DNA of 22,182 nucleotides from Bacillota bacterium. GTDB lineage: Bacteria; Bacillota; Clostridia; Christensenellales; CAG-138. Positions 15,714 to 22,182 of this stretch are shown here, piece after piece. The notes beneath the pieces were generated by a model. The model was given only the letters and a program-made list of their open reading frames with translations, was not told where the DNA came from and searched no databases. Made by a program: the position numbers and the translations under genes. How positions within the stretch are numbered: position 1 is the stretch's first letter; each line of letters starts with the position of its first letter. The stretch lies in NCBI GenBank assembly GCA_023458355.1, contig JAEWZS010000266.1, positions 1-22,182 of the forward strand. The letters are read 5' to 3'.

Positions 15714-15756
15714 GTATAACCATGCTCAGTATATATGGCATACAACACATTTGCAA
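15714..15756 (-). promoter_or_regulatory. plsX promoter with an inverted repeat over the -10
   Basis: The minus strand shows TTGCAA (15751-15756, 4 of 6), a 17-base spacer and TATACT (15728-15733, 5 of 6), starting transcription near 15721 and leaving a leader of about 44 bases. An imperfect inverted repeat flanks the -10: GTATAACCAT (15714-15723) against ATGGCATAC (15735-15743). It could be a repressor site. It does not resemble the Bacillus FapR operator. Confidence 0.6.
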
Positions 15757-15773
15757 GTTCGAGCGCTTTGTTC

Positions 15774-15802
15774 AAAAGAAAAAGCCTCCCTTTAAGGGAG
15801 GC
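15774..15802 (-). terminator. Intrinsic terminator after rpmF
   Basis: On the minus strand GCCTCCC and GGGAGGC (plus-strand arms 15784-15790 and 15796-15802) form a 7-bp GC-rich stem around TTAAA, followed at once by TTTTTCTTTTG. This is a textbook terminator 18 bases after the rpmF stop. It separates yceD-rpmF from the plsX cluster, which restarts from its own promoter. Confidence 0.92.
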
Positions 15803-15819
15803 CTAAGCGTTATGCTTTT

Positions 15820-16017
15820 TCAGTTCTTAGCCTTATCGGTTTCGAGTGTGATGACCTGTTTACCGTCATAAAAGCCGCACTTTTTGCAAACCCTATGAGC
15901 CAGCTTCGGCTCGTGGCATTGCGGACATTCCACAATACCCGGGAGGGACAGCTTCCAGTGGCTCGACCTGCGCGCATCGCGCCTAGCCTTTGAAGTTTTT
16001 CTCTTGGGGACCGCCAT
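15820..16017 (-). CDS. rpmF: 50S ribosomal protein bL32
   Basis: The 65-residue protein begins MAVPKRKTSKARRDARRSSH, the bL32 signature, and carries a zinc-ribbon with Cys31, Cys34, Cys44 and Cys47, so this is the zinc-binding form. It is a structural protein of the large ribosomal subunit. A near-perfect AAGGAGGTG lies about 6 bases before the ATG, inside the last codons of yceD, whose stop is only 2 bases upstream; the two are therefore translationally coupled. A terminator follows directly. The zinc-binding paralogue often implies that a zinc-free copy exists elsewhere under Zur control, but nothing in the window shows this. Confidence 0.97.
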   Translation of the reverse strand: MAVPKRKTSKARRDARRSSHWKLSLPGIVECPQCHEPKLAHRVCKKCGFYDGKQVITLETDKAKN

Positions 16018-16019
16018 GA

Positions 16020-16526
16020 TTACACCTCCTTATCGACGTTTCGCAGCGTTCTGAGCGACAAAAACGGGTTAATTGTTTCGTCTTGCGCACAAGAGCACTG
16101 TACTAAGTTCAAATTGCATCCGCAAACGGGGCAAAGGCCCTTACAGCCTTCGGAGCACACGCTGCTAAGAGGCAGATTGAGAAAGATGAGATCTTCTACC
16201 ATGCGGCTAAAATCGAGTTCTTCGCCGCGATATTCATATACCTCGTCTTCCTCGGAGGGGTCCTTCATAAAGCGTTCCGAAAATGAAAAACCGAAAGCCT
16301 CCTCAAACGGATTGCCGCAAAGCGAGCATTCCGAGGCGAGCGTGGTATCAAGTTTGCCGTTCACTTGAAAGCCATTTCCGTCATAAACAAAATCGACCTT
16401 TATGTAAATCGGCGATATAAACGATACCGTTCTTCCGCCAAAGGAGAGCGGCTCAAGTGTTTCGGAAAACTCCGCATGCTTTATCTTCCCTATACTCTTG
16501 AGCTGTTCGGCTATGTTGAGCTTCAT
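16020..16526 (-). CDS. yceD: YceD/DUF177 family protein with cysteine cluster
   Basis: This 168-residue protein belongs to the YceD (DUF177) family, almost always found next to rpmF and linked to 23S rRNA processing or large-subunit assembly; the biochemical role is not settled. CSLC (67-70) and a C-terminal cluster with Cys124, 128, 132, 135, 137, 144 and 146 suggest metal binding. The ATG at 16526 has GAGGG 5 bases upstream. The frame is open to a TTG at 16577, but that TTG is the first half of a TTGACA -35 box, so the longer version is rejected. An ATG at 16538 would leave a leader of only a few bases. Its own promoter lies in the gap after ackA, and rpmF follows with 2 bases between. Confidence 0.9.
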   Translation of the reverse strand: MKLNIAEQLKSIGKIKHAEFSETLEPLSFGGRTVSFISPIYIKVDFVYDGNGFQVNGKLDTTLASECSLCGNPFEEAFGFSFSERFMKDPSEEDEVYEYRGEELDFSRMVEDLIFLNLPLSSVCSEGCKGLCPVCGCNLNLVQCSCAQDETINPFLSLRTLRNVDKEV

Positions 16527-16548
16527 AACATCCCTCATAACCTTGAAT

Positions 16549-16577
16549 ATTTTATCCGTTGTACTATTGTTTGTCAA
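16549..16577 (-). promoter_or_regulatory. yceD-rpmF promoter
   Basis: Perfect TTGACA (16572-16577), 17-base spacer, then TAAAAT (16549-16554, 5 of 6) on the minus strand, in the 57-base gap downstream of ackA. Transcription would begin near 16542, about 16 bases before the chosen ATG. It is one of the strongest promoter matches in the window, as expected for a ribosomal protein operon. Confidence 0.8.
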
Positions 16578-16583
16578 CAGCTT

Positions 16584-17801
16584 TTATTTATTCGAGCCGA
16601 CAATGGCTGCGGTATCGCGTGCAATAACGAGTTCCTCATCGGTGGGAATGACGTACACCTTTACCTTGCTTGCCTTCGTAGACAGCTCCGCCTCTGCACC
16701 GCGCGGGAAGTTGCGATTGAACTCAACGTCCACATCCACACCGAGATAATCAAGTCCTTGCAGCACTTTCTCACGCACCGCACCATCATGCTCACCAACG
16801 CCTGCCGTAAACACGATGGCGTCCACGCCATTCATGGCAGCGGCATATGCGCCGACGTATTTCTTCACGGCGTAGGCAAACATATCGACCGCCAGCTTCG
16901 CGCGCTCGTTACCGGCCATGGAGGCGTCATCCAAATCGCGGAAGTCACTCGACAGACCCGAAATACCCTGCATGCCGCTCTTTTTGTTGAGGTATGCACT
17001 CACCTCATTGCAGTCCATATTGAGCTTATCCATGAGATAGAACACGATTGCGGGGTCGATGGAGCCGCTGCGCGTACCCATAGGAACACCTTCAAGAGGC
17101 GTAAAGCCCATGGAGGTATCGATGGACTTTCCGCCCATTACCGCGGCAATGCTCGAACCATTGCCCAGGTGGCAGGTAATGACCTTTGAATCCTCGGGCT
17201 TGATGCCAAGAGCAGTAAGTTTTTCGATGGCTTTTTGGGAAACGAAATAATGCGAGGTGCCGTGGAAGCCATAGCGCCTGACGAGGAGCTCGCTATAGGC
17301 TTCGTAAGGTAAGCCGTACATGAATGCGGTCGGAGGCATGGATTGGTGGAAAGCCGTATCGAACACACCTACCATGGGAACATTTGGCATGACCGCTTTG
17401 CAGGCGCGAACGCCCATAAGGTTTGCAGGGTTATGGAGTGGTGCAAGCTCGTTGAGTTTTTCTACCGCTTCGATAAAATGATCGTCGATGAGTGCAGAGG
17501 TTTTGAATTTTTCGCCGCCATGCACGATTCGATGGCCTACTGCATCGATTTCCTTCATGCTCTTTATAACGCCAATCTCAGTATCTATGAGCGCGTTAAG
17601 TACGAGCTTGATGGCGGCTGTGTGGTCCTTGAGTGTATCGTTGAACACGCGCGGTTCTTTTCCCGTCGGCTTATAGGTGGTCTTTGAAGCATCCTGTCCG
17701 ATACGCTCACAAATGCCCTTAGCAATCACATCACCGGTATTCGTTTCCATGAGCTGGTATTTAAGAGAGGAGCTTCCAGCGTTAACCACAAGTACTTTCA
17801 T
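16584..17801 (-). CDS. ackA: Acetate kinase
   Basis: AckA transfers phosphate from acetyl phosphate to ADP, yielding acetate and ATP, the energy-conserving last step of acetate fermentation. The 405 residues match the family. Key residues are intact: Asn7 and the NAGSSSLKY start (7-15), Arg91 in GHRIVHGGEKF (89-99), the catalytic Asp148 in GVFDTAFHQ, His180 in RYGFHGTSHY (176-185), CHLGNGSS, GVPMGTRSGSIDP and the C-terminal PTDEELVIARD. The ATG has AAAGGGAA about 8 bases upstream. It is 23 bases after pta and co-transcribed with it. A long plus-strand open frame here (16365-17189) is a shadow. Confidence 0.97.
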   Translation of the reverse strand: MKVLVVNAGSSSLKYQLMETNTGDVIAKGICERIGQDASKTTYKPTGKEPRVFNDTLKDHTAAIKLVLNALIDTEIGVIKSMKEIDAVGHRIVHGGEKFKTSALIDDHFIEAVEKLNELAPLHNPANLMGVRACKAVMPNVPMVGVFDTAFHQSMPPTAFMYGLPYEAYSELLVRRYGFHGTSHYFVSQKAIEKLTALGIKPEDSKVITCHLGNGSSIAAVMGGKSIDTSMGFTPLEGVPMGTRSGSIDPAIVFYLMDKLNMDCNEVSAYLNKKSGMQGISGLSSDFRDLDDASMAGNERAKLAVDMFAYAVKKYVGAYAAAMNGVDAIVFTAGVGEHDGAVREKVLQGLDYLGVDVDVEFNRNFPRGAEAELSTKASKVKVYVIPTDEELVIARDTAAIVGSNK

Positions 17802-17824
17802 TCTTCTGTTCCCTTTCTTATCGT

Positions 17825-18826
17825 TTATTCAAGACCTTGCGCCTGCACGGCGGTAATGGCCGTAACGCATACTATATCCTCTACGCTGCAACCGCGTGAA
17901 AGATCGTTGATGGGCTTTGCGAAGCCTTGGCAAACGGGTCCGATTGCCTGCGCACCTGCAAGACGCTGTACAAGCTTGTAGCCGATATTGCCCGCTTGGA
18001 GATCCGGAAAGATAAGTACGTTTGCCATGCCTGCCACAGCGCTGCCGGGCGATTTGAGTTGGCCAACTTTTTTTACAAGCGCGGCATCGGCCTGCAGTTC
18101 GCCGTCTACATTTAGTTCAGGTGCAAGCTCGTGCACGAGTTCTGTCGCCTTGACGACTTTATCGACAAGCTCATGCTGTGCGCTGCCTTTGGTAGAAAAT
18201 GAAAGCATGGCTACACGCGGATCCATTTTACAAAGCACTTTTGCGGTTTCGGCAGAAGATACGGCAATGGCTGCAAGCTGCTCCGCTGTCGGGCAGGGAT
18301 TCACAGCGCAGTCGGCAAATACGAGAATCCCATTATCGCCATAAGATGCATTCGGCACCTCCATGATGAAACAGCTTGATACCACAGAGATGCCCTTTTT
18401 CATTTTAATAATCTGTAGACCCGGACGAAGCGTATCACCCGTTGTACAAAGAGCACCCGCCACCATACCGTCGGCACGTCCGTTTTTAATCATCATCGCG
18501 GCAAAGAAAAGCGGGTTCTTCATGGTCGCTGCCGCCTTTTCCGATGTAACGCCCTTATCCTTGCGCATTTCATAAAACTGCTCGGTATAAGCGGCATAGT
18601 CCGGAGATTCTTTGGGGTCCACAATACTTACTCCGCTTAGGTTTACATTGAGCCGATTTGCTTCCTTCAAAATCTCCGCAGCATCACCGAGCAAGGTCAC
18701 CTTCGCAATGCCCTCGTCCGTGATGATACGCGCAGCCTGAATGGTGCGCTCCTCAGAGCCTTCCGGCAGCAGTACGTGCTTCACATCGGCCTTTGCCTCG
18801 GCCTTGATACGGTCCATAATCGACAT
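17825..18826 (-). CDS. pta: Phosphate acetyltransferase
   Basis: Pta converts acetyl-CoA and phosphate to acetyl phosphate and CoA, feeding AckA. The 333 residues are the short single-domain form usual in Bacillota, without the N-terminal regulatory domains of the E. coli enzyme. Conserved stretches include PEGSEERT (21-28), GRADGMVAGALCTTGDTLRP (116-135), SFSTKGSA (209-216), DGELQADAAL (241-250) and NIGYKLVQRLAGAQAIGPV (280-298). The ATG at 18826 has GAAGGAG about 11 bases upstream. It is the first gene of pta-ackA, divergent from tmcAL. Its proposed promoter lies within a perfect inverted repeat, so regulated expression is likely. Confidence 0.96.
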   Translation of the reverse strand: MSIMDRIKAEAKADVKHVLLPEGSEERTIQAARIITDEGIAKVTLLGDAAEILKEANRLNVNLSGVSIVDPKESPDYAAYTEQFYEMRKDKGVTSEKAAATMKNPLFFAAMMIKNGRADGMVAGALCTTGDTLRPGLQIIKMKKGISVVSSCFIMEVPNASYGDNGILVFADCAVNPCPTAEQLAAIAVSSAETAKVLCKMDPRVAMLSFSTKGSAQHELVDKVVKATELVHELAPELNVDGELQADAALVKKVGQLKSPGSAVAGMANVLIFPDLQAGNIGYKLVQRLAGAQAIGPVCQGFAKPINDLSRGCSVEDIVCVTAITAVQAQGLE

Positions 18827-18869
18827 TTTCCCGCTAACTCCTTCATAACCAATTTAAAAACGAAGTTTC

Positions 18870-18899
18870 TCCTGCATTATAACATAATTGCATGCAGGA
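18870..18899 (-). promoter_or_regulatory. pta promoter (extended -10) inside a perfect inverted repeat
   Basis: The minus strand shows TGTTATAAT, an extended -10 with perfect TATAAT (18876-18881); no good -35 is present. Perfect 8-base arms TCCTGCAT (18870-18877) and ATGCAGGA (18892-18899), 14 bases apart, enclose the region from about -1 to -30. That position is ideal for a repressor operator. The arms do not match Rex, CcpA cre or other operators I can recall. Confidence 0.6.
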
Positions 18900-18911
18900 A
18901 TGGTATATATT

Positions 18912-18937
18912 CGGGCAAATCACTTTCTGATTGCCCG
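18912..18937. promoter_or_regulatory. Second dyad in the pta/tmcAL intergenic region
   Basis: CGGGCAA-A-TCA (18912-18922) and TGATTGCCCG (18928-18937) form a 10-bp inverted repeat with one bulged base and a 5-base centre. It lies between the two proposed divergent promoters, is in neither proposed transcript, and has no T-run on either side, so a protein-binding site is more likely than a terminator. Confidence 0.45.
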
Positions 18938-18938
18938 C

Positions 18939-18968
18939 TCGACGAAAAGGCCCGCCCTGCTCTATAAT
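18939..18968 (+). promoter_or_regulatory. tmcAL promoter
   Basis: TCGACG (18939-18944, 4 of 6) and a perfect TATAAT (18963-18968) are 18 bases apart. Transcription would start near 18975, giving a leader of about 29 bases. The -35 box touches the right end of the neighbouring dyad (18912-18937), so a protein bound there could affect it. Confidence 0.5.
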
Positions 18969-19003
18969 AGTTTTATAACTTATAACCAATAAGGAGCGCT
19001 GTT

Positions 19004-20212
19004 ATGCCGAATTGCACAGGCGTGATTGCCGAATATAACCCTTTTCATAACGGACACAGCTACCAGCTGCAGCAAGCACGATGCGTAACGGGCTGCGAGC
19101 ACGTCGTAGTCGTTATGAGCGGCAGCTTTGTGCAGCGCGGTGAAGCCGCCATGTTCGATAAATACTCACGCACGAGGTGGGCACTCCAAAACGGTGCGGA
19201 CATGGTACTGCAACTGCCCACAATATACGCCTGCGCTGCGGCAGAACGATTTGCTGAAGGCGCTGTGCGTATTTTGAGTGGCTCAGGGCTTGTGGACGCA
19301 TTGTGTTTCGGCAGCGAATCAGGCGATATTTTAGAGGTTAAAAAAATGGCTGCACTCGCCGATGATGAAACTGCAGCGCATAAAGAAATACTTCTTAAGA
19401 ATTTGAAACAAGGCATGTCGTTTCCAAGTGCAAGAAGCAAAGCATTCGCCGAGCGTCATGGTGGACGTTTAGCAGAGGCCGCCTCTATGCCAAACGATAT
19501 TTTAGGTGTTGAGTACCTGCGGGCAATCGAAAAATTCGCACCGCATATTAAGTCTTATGCCATCAAGCGAGTAGGTGTATCACACGATGCAAGGCATACA
19601 CGAGGAGCCTTTGCAAGTGCCTCAGAATTACGGCGCTTGGTTTTAGGCGGTGAAACGGATGTACTATACGCCTATTTACCCGAAAACGTATTTTCTGAGA
19701 TCGTACAACAGACCGCCGATGGCATTGTACCCTATAGGCAGGACTGCCTATCCGATGCCGTGTTATATGCTCTACGGCGTATGAACCACGAGGAGCTAAT
19801 GCGATTGCCTGATGTAAACGAAGGCCTTGAAAACGTGTTGTACCGCTGCGCACGAGAGGCAAGTGATTATAGAGAACTATTAAGCCTTATAAAAACCAAA
19901 CGTTATACGCTTGCACGGCTCAGACGTATCCTCATCTATGCGCTTTTGGGTATTACGAGCGATATTTATCACTTAGCACTTCCCTATATCCGCGTTTTAG
20001 GCATAAGAAAGGATTCTATTTCTCTGCTTAATTCTTTAGGCAAAAGCGCTTCTTTACCCGTAGTAACGCGCTTTAAGGACACATCGGAACTGCCTGAGAA
20101 CGCAAAGCGGCTCCATGATATCGATATGCGAGCAGCGGATATATTTCCTCTCGCACAAAAAAGCCGTAAATACGCAGCGTTTGATTATGAAGCACCGCTT
20201 ATCATCGTATGA
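19004..20212 (+). CDS. tmcAL: tRNA(Met) cytidine acetate ligase TmcAL (YlbM)
   Basis: TmcAL uses ATP to activate free acetate and attaches it to the wobble cytidine (C34) of elongator tRNA-Met, forming N4-acetylcytidine. The 402 residues match the family. The nucleotidyltransferase fold is marked by GVIAEYNPFHNGH (6-18), with the HxGH motif at 15-18, then SGSFVQRGE (39-47), FDKYSRTRWALQNGADMVLQLP (51-72) and FGSESGD (102-108). A basic C-terminal half would bind tRNA. AAGGAG lies 7 bases before the ATG. The gene diverges from pta-ackA, whose product is its substrate acetate; in Bacillus subtilis ylbM neighbours ylbN(yceD)-rpmF, and a related grouping is seen here. A YlbJ-like gene follows after 30 bases. 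Confidence 0.93.
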   Translation: MPNCTGVIAEYNPFHNGHSYQLQQARCVTGCEHVVVVMSGSFVQRGEAAMFDKYSRTRWALQNGADMVLQLPTIYACAAAERFAEGAVRILSGSGLVDALCFGSESGDILEVKKMAALADDETAAHKEILLKNLKQGMSFPSARSKAFAERHGGRLAEAASMPNDILGVEYLRAIEKFAPHIKSYAIKRVGVSHDARHTRGAFASASELRRLVLGGETDVLYAYLPENVFSEIVQQTADGIVPYRQDCLSDAVLYALRRMNHEELMRLPDVNEGLENVLYRCAREASDYRELLSLIKTKRYTLARLRRILIYALLGITSDIYHLALPYIRVLGIRKDSISLLNSLGKSASLPVVTRFKDTSELPENAKRLHDIDMRAADIFPLAQKSRKYAAFDYEAPLIIV

Positions 20213-20242
20213 AATGTATTTATCGGACATAGATATGTACCG

Positions 20243-21310
20243 ATGTATATGCGTTTTAAAAGAATTATCTTTTTAATCTGTGTGCTCACATGTGCGCTGC
20301 TTGTCGCTTTCAACGCTTCGGCAATGCGAGCGGCACGCGCGGGTTTTGATGTATGGCTCAACTCCTTGATGCCAGCTCTATTGCCGTTCTTTATCTGTAC
20401 CTCGCTTCTTCGTGCAACCGGTCTGTTATCTGCTGCAACACCGTTTGGGCTCATCGCGCTGAGTTTTATTTCCGGTGCACCTTCGGGTGCAAAACTATGT
20501 GGCGAGGCGTACGGCTATGAAGAGGCCCCTACGCCGCTTTGTGCTACGCTTAATATGATTAGCCCCATGTTTATCTACGGGAGTTTCGCAACTTCCATGA
20601 TCGGCATTTCAAAGATCGCATTACCCATCATTTTTGCGCAGTTGATTGCACTTGGCCTCTGTCTCCCTTTCGCGCTTCACCGTAACCCACGTGCGGAAAA
20701 CGCAAATCCACTTTTAGAGCAGCCATTCTCCACAGCGCTGTTTTCGTCGATCAGTTCCTCTATGCTTGCATTGCTCAACATCTGCGCTACTGTTATTTTA
20801 TTCATGGTGCTTTTAGAGCTTCTTTCCGTCACAGGAATACTCACAATCCTAGCGTACCCGTTCGAGTGGCTGTTGGGGTTGTTAGGAGCGCCTAAAGGGC
20901 TTGCTCGAGCGCTTCTTATGGGCTTTGTCGAAGTTACCAACGGCTGCAAGGCGCTGAGTGCCCTAGATTTGCCTGTTCGTACCGTAGCTGCGTCCGCCGC
21001 ATTTTTCTTCTCGTTCGGCGGGATTTGCGTTATGGCGCAGTCCTCGGGTTTTGCACGTATCCATGCAAAAAGCTACCTTGCGCGTAAACTTGCACAGGGA
21101 TTTATTGCAGCAGCTGCAGCGCATCTTTTAACCCCCCTTTTCGTCTCGGACGCCGCAACGGTATTTGAGCCGTTCGCGCAGGAACTGGCGGTAAACAATG
21201 CGCTTTCTTCCGCCATGATCTTTGCCGCATCTCTTTTAGGCGTGGCGACGGTGGCGCTTTGGTCGGCAGCGGCAGAACGCAGGCGGCAAAAAAAACGAAC
21301 CGGCCAATAA
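20243..21310 (+). CDS. ylbJ: YlbJ-like integral membrane protein (nucleoside-recognition family)
   Basis: This is a 355-residue polytopic membrane protein with about eight hydrophobic segments (near 7-26, 42-62, 66-80, 107-143, 165-215, 247-267, 284-300, 320-342) and a basic C-terminus. SGAPSGAK (77-84), EVTNGCKALS (230-239) and SFGGICVMAQ (257-266) resemble the conserved glycine-rich segments of YlbJ, a sporulation membrane protein of unknown biochemical function with a Gate/nucleoside-recognition domain. Placement after tmcAL (ylbM) supports the assignment, as ylbJ and ylbM are neighbours in Bacillus. It is somewhat shorter than Bacillus YlbJ (about 400 residues, from memory). Two ATGs (20243, 20249) are possible, and no clear ribosome site precedes either, so coupling to tmcAL 30 bases upstream is likely. 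Confidence 0.72.
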   Translation: MYMRFKRIIFLICVLTCALLVAFNASAMRAARAGFDVWLNSLMPALLPFFICTSLLRATGLLSAATPFGLIALSFISGAPSGAKLCGEAYGYEEAPTPLCATLNMISPMFIYGSFATSMIGISKIALPIIFAQLIALGLCLPFALHRNPRAENANPLLEQPFSTALFSSISSSMLALLNICATVILFMVLLELLSVTGILTILAYPFEWLLGLLGAPKGLARALLMGFVEVTNGCKALSALDLPVRTVAASAAFFFSFGGICVMAQSSGFARIHAKSYLARKLAQGFIAAAAAHLLTPLFVSDAATVFEPFAQELAVNNALSSAMIFAASLLGVATVALWSAAAERRRQKKRTGQ

Positions 21311-21346
21311 ACATATATGGGAGGCAATCGCCTCCCGTATATGTTT
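21309..21346. terminator. Convergent bidirectional terminator
   Basis: A 17-bp stem joins 21309-21325 and 21330-21346 with one G-T pair and the loop AATC. The GC core GGGAGGC/GCCTCCC is flanked by A/T-rich arms ending TATATGTTT on both strands. The hairpin starts at the ylbJ-like stop codon and lies 16 bases after the stop of the opposing gene, so it can end both transcripts. Confidence 0.85.
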
Positions 21347-21361
21347 ATATTGATTAAATTT

Positions 21362-22141
21362 TCATTCTTCTTCATCGAAGTCTTCGTCTTCGATCTTCTT
21401 TTTCCTATGTCCGAACAGGCTGCTCAAAAACCCGCCGCCCCGTTCCTCTTCATCATCATCAAAATCTTCGTCGTCATAGTCTTCATCAGGCTGCTTTTTA
21501 ACGGAGAGAGACTTCGCGGCAGGCTTTATGGGTGCTGCAACCGGTGCAGCAGACCTTGATACGGAAGCTGTCGAAGCGGCTTGCTGTACGGGTTGCGGCT
21601 GCGGCGCGCGCGCGTCTAGATCCTTGCGGTTTTGCTTAACAAGTTGCTCATATTCCACAAGGAAGCGTTCGAGATCCTGCAGAACTTGATCGGCATACAG
21701 CTTGGCATTCTCATATACAACATTGGCGTTAAACTCCGCCTTGGCCGCGAGAAGCTGAGAGCGCTTTTGTGCCTCTAGATAAATTTCATCCTCGCTGACG
21801 AGGCGCTCGTATTCGTCCTTCGCTTTTACGACCATTTGCTGTGAAGTACTGTTGGCGTCAGCTATAAGCTTATCCGCCTGTCGCTGGGCCTTCTCCACCA
21901 TGTCGCGCGCGTGATCGGCGGCATTATCGGTCATATTCTGTGCTTCAAGCATCACGCTGTTCGCGCGGCGGATATCCTCAGGGATGGTTACCTTAAGATC
22001 GCCCATAAGGTCCATAATCTCATCCACATCCACAAGACGCTTGTTACCGCCTCCAATTTTGGGGCGGGGGCTGTTTTCGATGGTCTGCTCTATTTGCTCA
22101 AGTATAGCAAAAATCTTCAGGTTTTGAGAATCGATGCTCAT
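21362..22141 (-). CDS. Coiled-coil protein with acidic C-terminal tail, function unknown
   Basis: I do not recognise a defined function. The 259-residue protein lacks a signal peptide or membrane helix. Residues 1-50 are short helices with a conserved-looking LVDVDEIMDLM segment. Residues about 55-175 are a continuous Ala/Glu/Lys/Gln-rich coiled coil like ATP synthase subunit b/E or DivIVA-type proteins; such proteins are often mislabelled ATPase in Clostridia, but no Walker motif is present. A Pro/Ala/Gln linker (178-212) leads to an acidic tail (218-259) interrupted by GGGFLSSLFGHRKKK (235-249). The start overlaps the stop of the gene to its right (ATGA), with AAAGAG and AAAGG upstream, so it is co-translated with that gene. 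A scaffold or division-site role is conceivable but unsupported. Confidence 0.8.
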   Translation of the reverse strand: MSIDSQNLKIFAILEQIEQTIENSPRPKIGGGNKRLVDVDEIMDLMGDLKVTIPEDIRRANSVMLEAQNMTDNAADHARDMVEKAQRQADKLIADANSTSQQMVVKAKDEYERLVSEDEIYLEAQKRSQLLAAKAEFNANVVYENAKLYADQVLQDLERFLVEYEQLVKQNRKDLDARAPQPQPVQQAASTASVSRSAAPVAAPIKPAAKSLSVKKQPDEDYDDEDFDDDEEERGGGFLSSLFGHRKKKIEDEDFDEEE

Positions 22142-22182
22142 CTCTTTAACAACCTTTCTGCGATGGTATTTTTTATAGCGTC
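22138..22182 (-). CDS. C-terminal end of an upstream gene (partial)
   Basis: Reading the minus strand from the right edge gives 14 codons (DAIKNTIAERLLKR) and a TGA at 22138-22140 that overlaps the next start as ATGA. The frame is open to the edge and the coupling is typical of operon genes. The piece is too short to identify; phosphopantetheine adenylyltransferase (coaD) is the gene I would expect here from clostridial gene order, but the residues neither prove nor exclude it. Confidence 0.45.
   Translation of the reverse strand, partial: DAIKNTIAERLLKR

Noticed and set aside
15711..15756. FapR operator upstream of plsX
   Set aside because: The inverted repeat present does not match the FapR consensus in sequence or spacing.
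16365..17189. Long plus-strand open frame (274 codons) opposite yceD and ackA
   Set aside because: It is antisense to the well-supported ackA and yceD genes, has no ribosome site, and its His/Arg/Cys-rich composition is that of a shadow frame.
1..22182. Mobile elements, CRISPR, phage, toxin-antitoxin, or defence genes
   Set aside because: No transposase or integrase motif, no repeat-spacer pattern, and no unassigned gene island; apart from the rrn leader, which is described, no gap without a gene exceeds 300 bases.

Overview
The window looks like a chromosomal housekeeping segment from a Clostridia-type Bacillota. The evidence is gene order and protein families: pta-ackA, yceD-rpmF, plsX-acpP-rnc-smc-ftsY without fabD/fabG, a YlbJ-like membrane protein next to tmcAL (ylbM), and strong sigma-A style promoters with AGGAGG-like ribosome sites. 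Most genes and the rRNA operon run on the minus strand. I see no transposase, integrase, phage gene, CRISPR array or tRNA.

Layout. At the left edge (1-22) is the 5' end of a 16S rRNA gene leaving the window on the minus strand, with its leader, a boxA-like element and promoter (to 271). Back to back with it is murI (glutamate racemase, plus strand, 371-1144), closed by a terminator. From 7280 down to 1331 runs a tightly overlapping minus-strand operon: OmpR-family response regulator, membrane histidine kinase, two GerMN-domain lipoproteins, then mnmA. Divergent from it is a D,D-carboxypeptidase gene (dacF-like, 7534-8904) ending in a strong terminator.

From 16526 down to 9003 is the ribosome/lipid/chromosome cluster: yceD-rpmF with its own promoter and terminator, then plsX, acpP, rnc, smc and ftsY. 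Separate promoters are proposed for plsX, acpP and, weakly, smc. Upstream of it are pta-ackA (18826-16584), which convert acetyl-CoA to acetate and ATP. Divergent from pta are tmcAL, which consumes acetate to modify tRNA, and a ylbJ-like gene. These face a coiled-coil protein gene (22141-21362) across a convergent terminator. At the right edge the last 14 codons of another minus-strand gene overlap that coiled-coil gene.

Functional themes. The cell-envelope theme (murI, two-component system, GerMN lipoproteins, D,D-carboxypeptidase) is the most interesting. The response regulator-kinase-two-extracytoplasmic-protein order recalls both walRK-yycHI of Bacillus and mtrAB-lpqB of Actinobacteria, but the partner proteins here are GerMN lipoproteins, one carrying three apparent GerMN units. 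A near-perfect dyad lies exactly between the proposed divergent promoters of this operon and the carboxypeptidase gene. A second possible theme is acetate: two dyads lie in the divergent pta/tmcAL promoter region. All regulatory proposals come from reading sequence by eye and are inferences.
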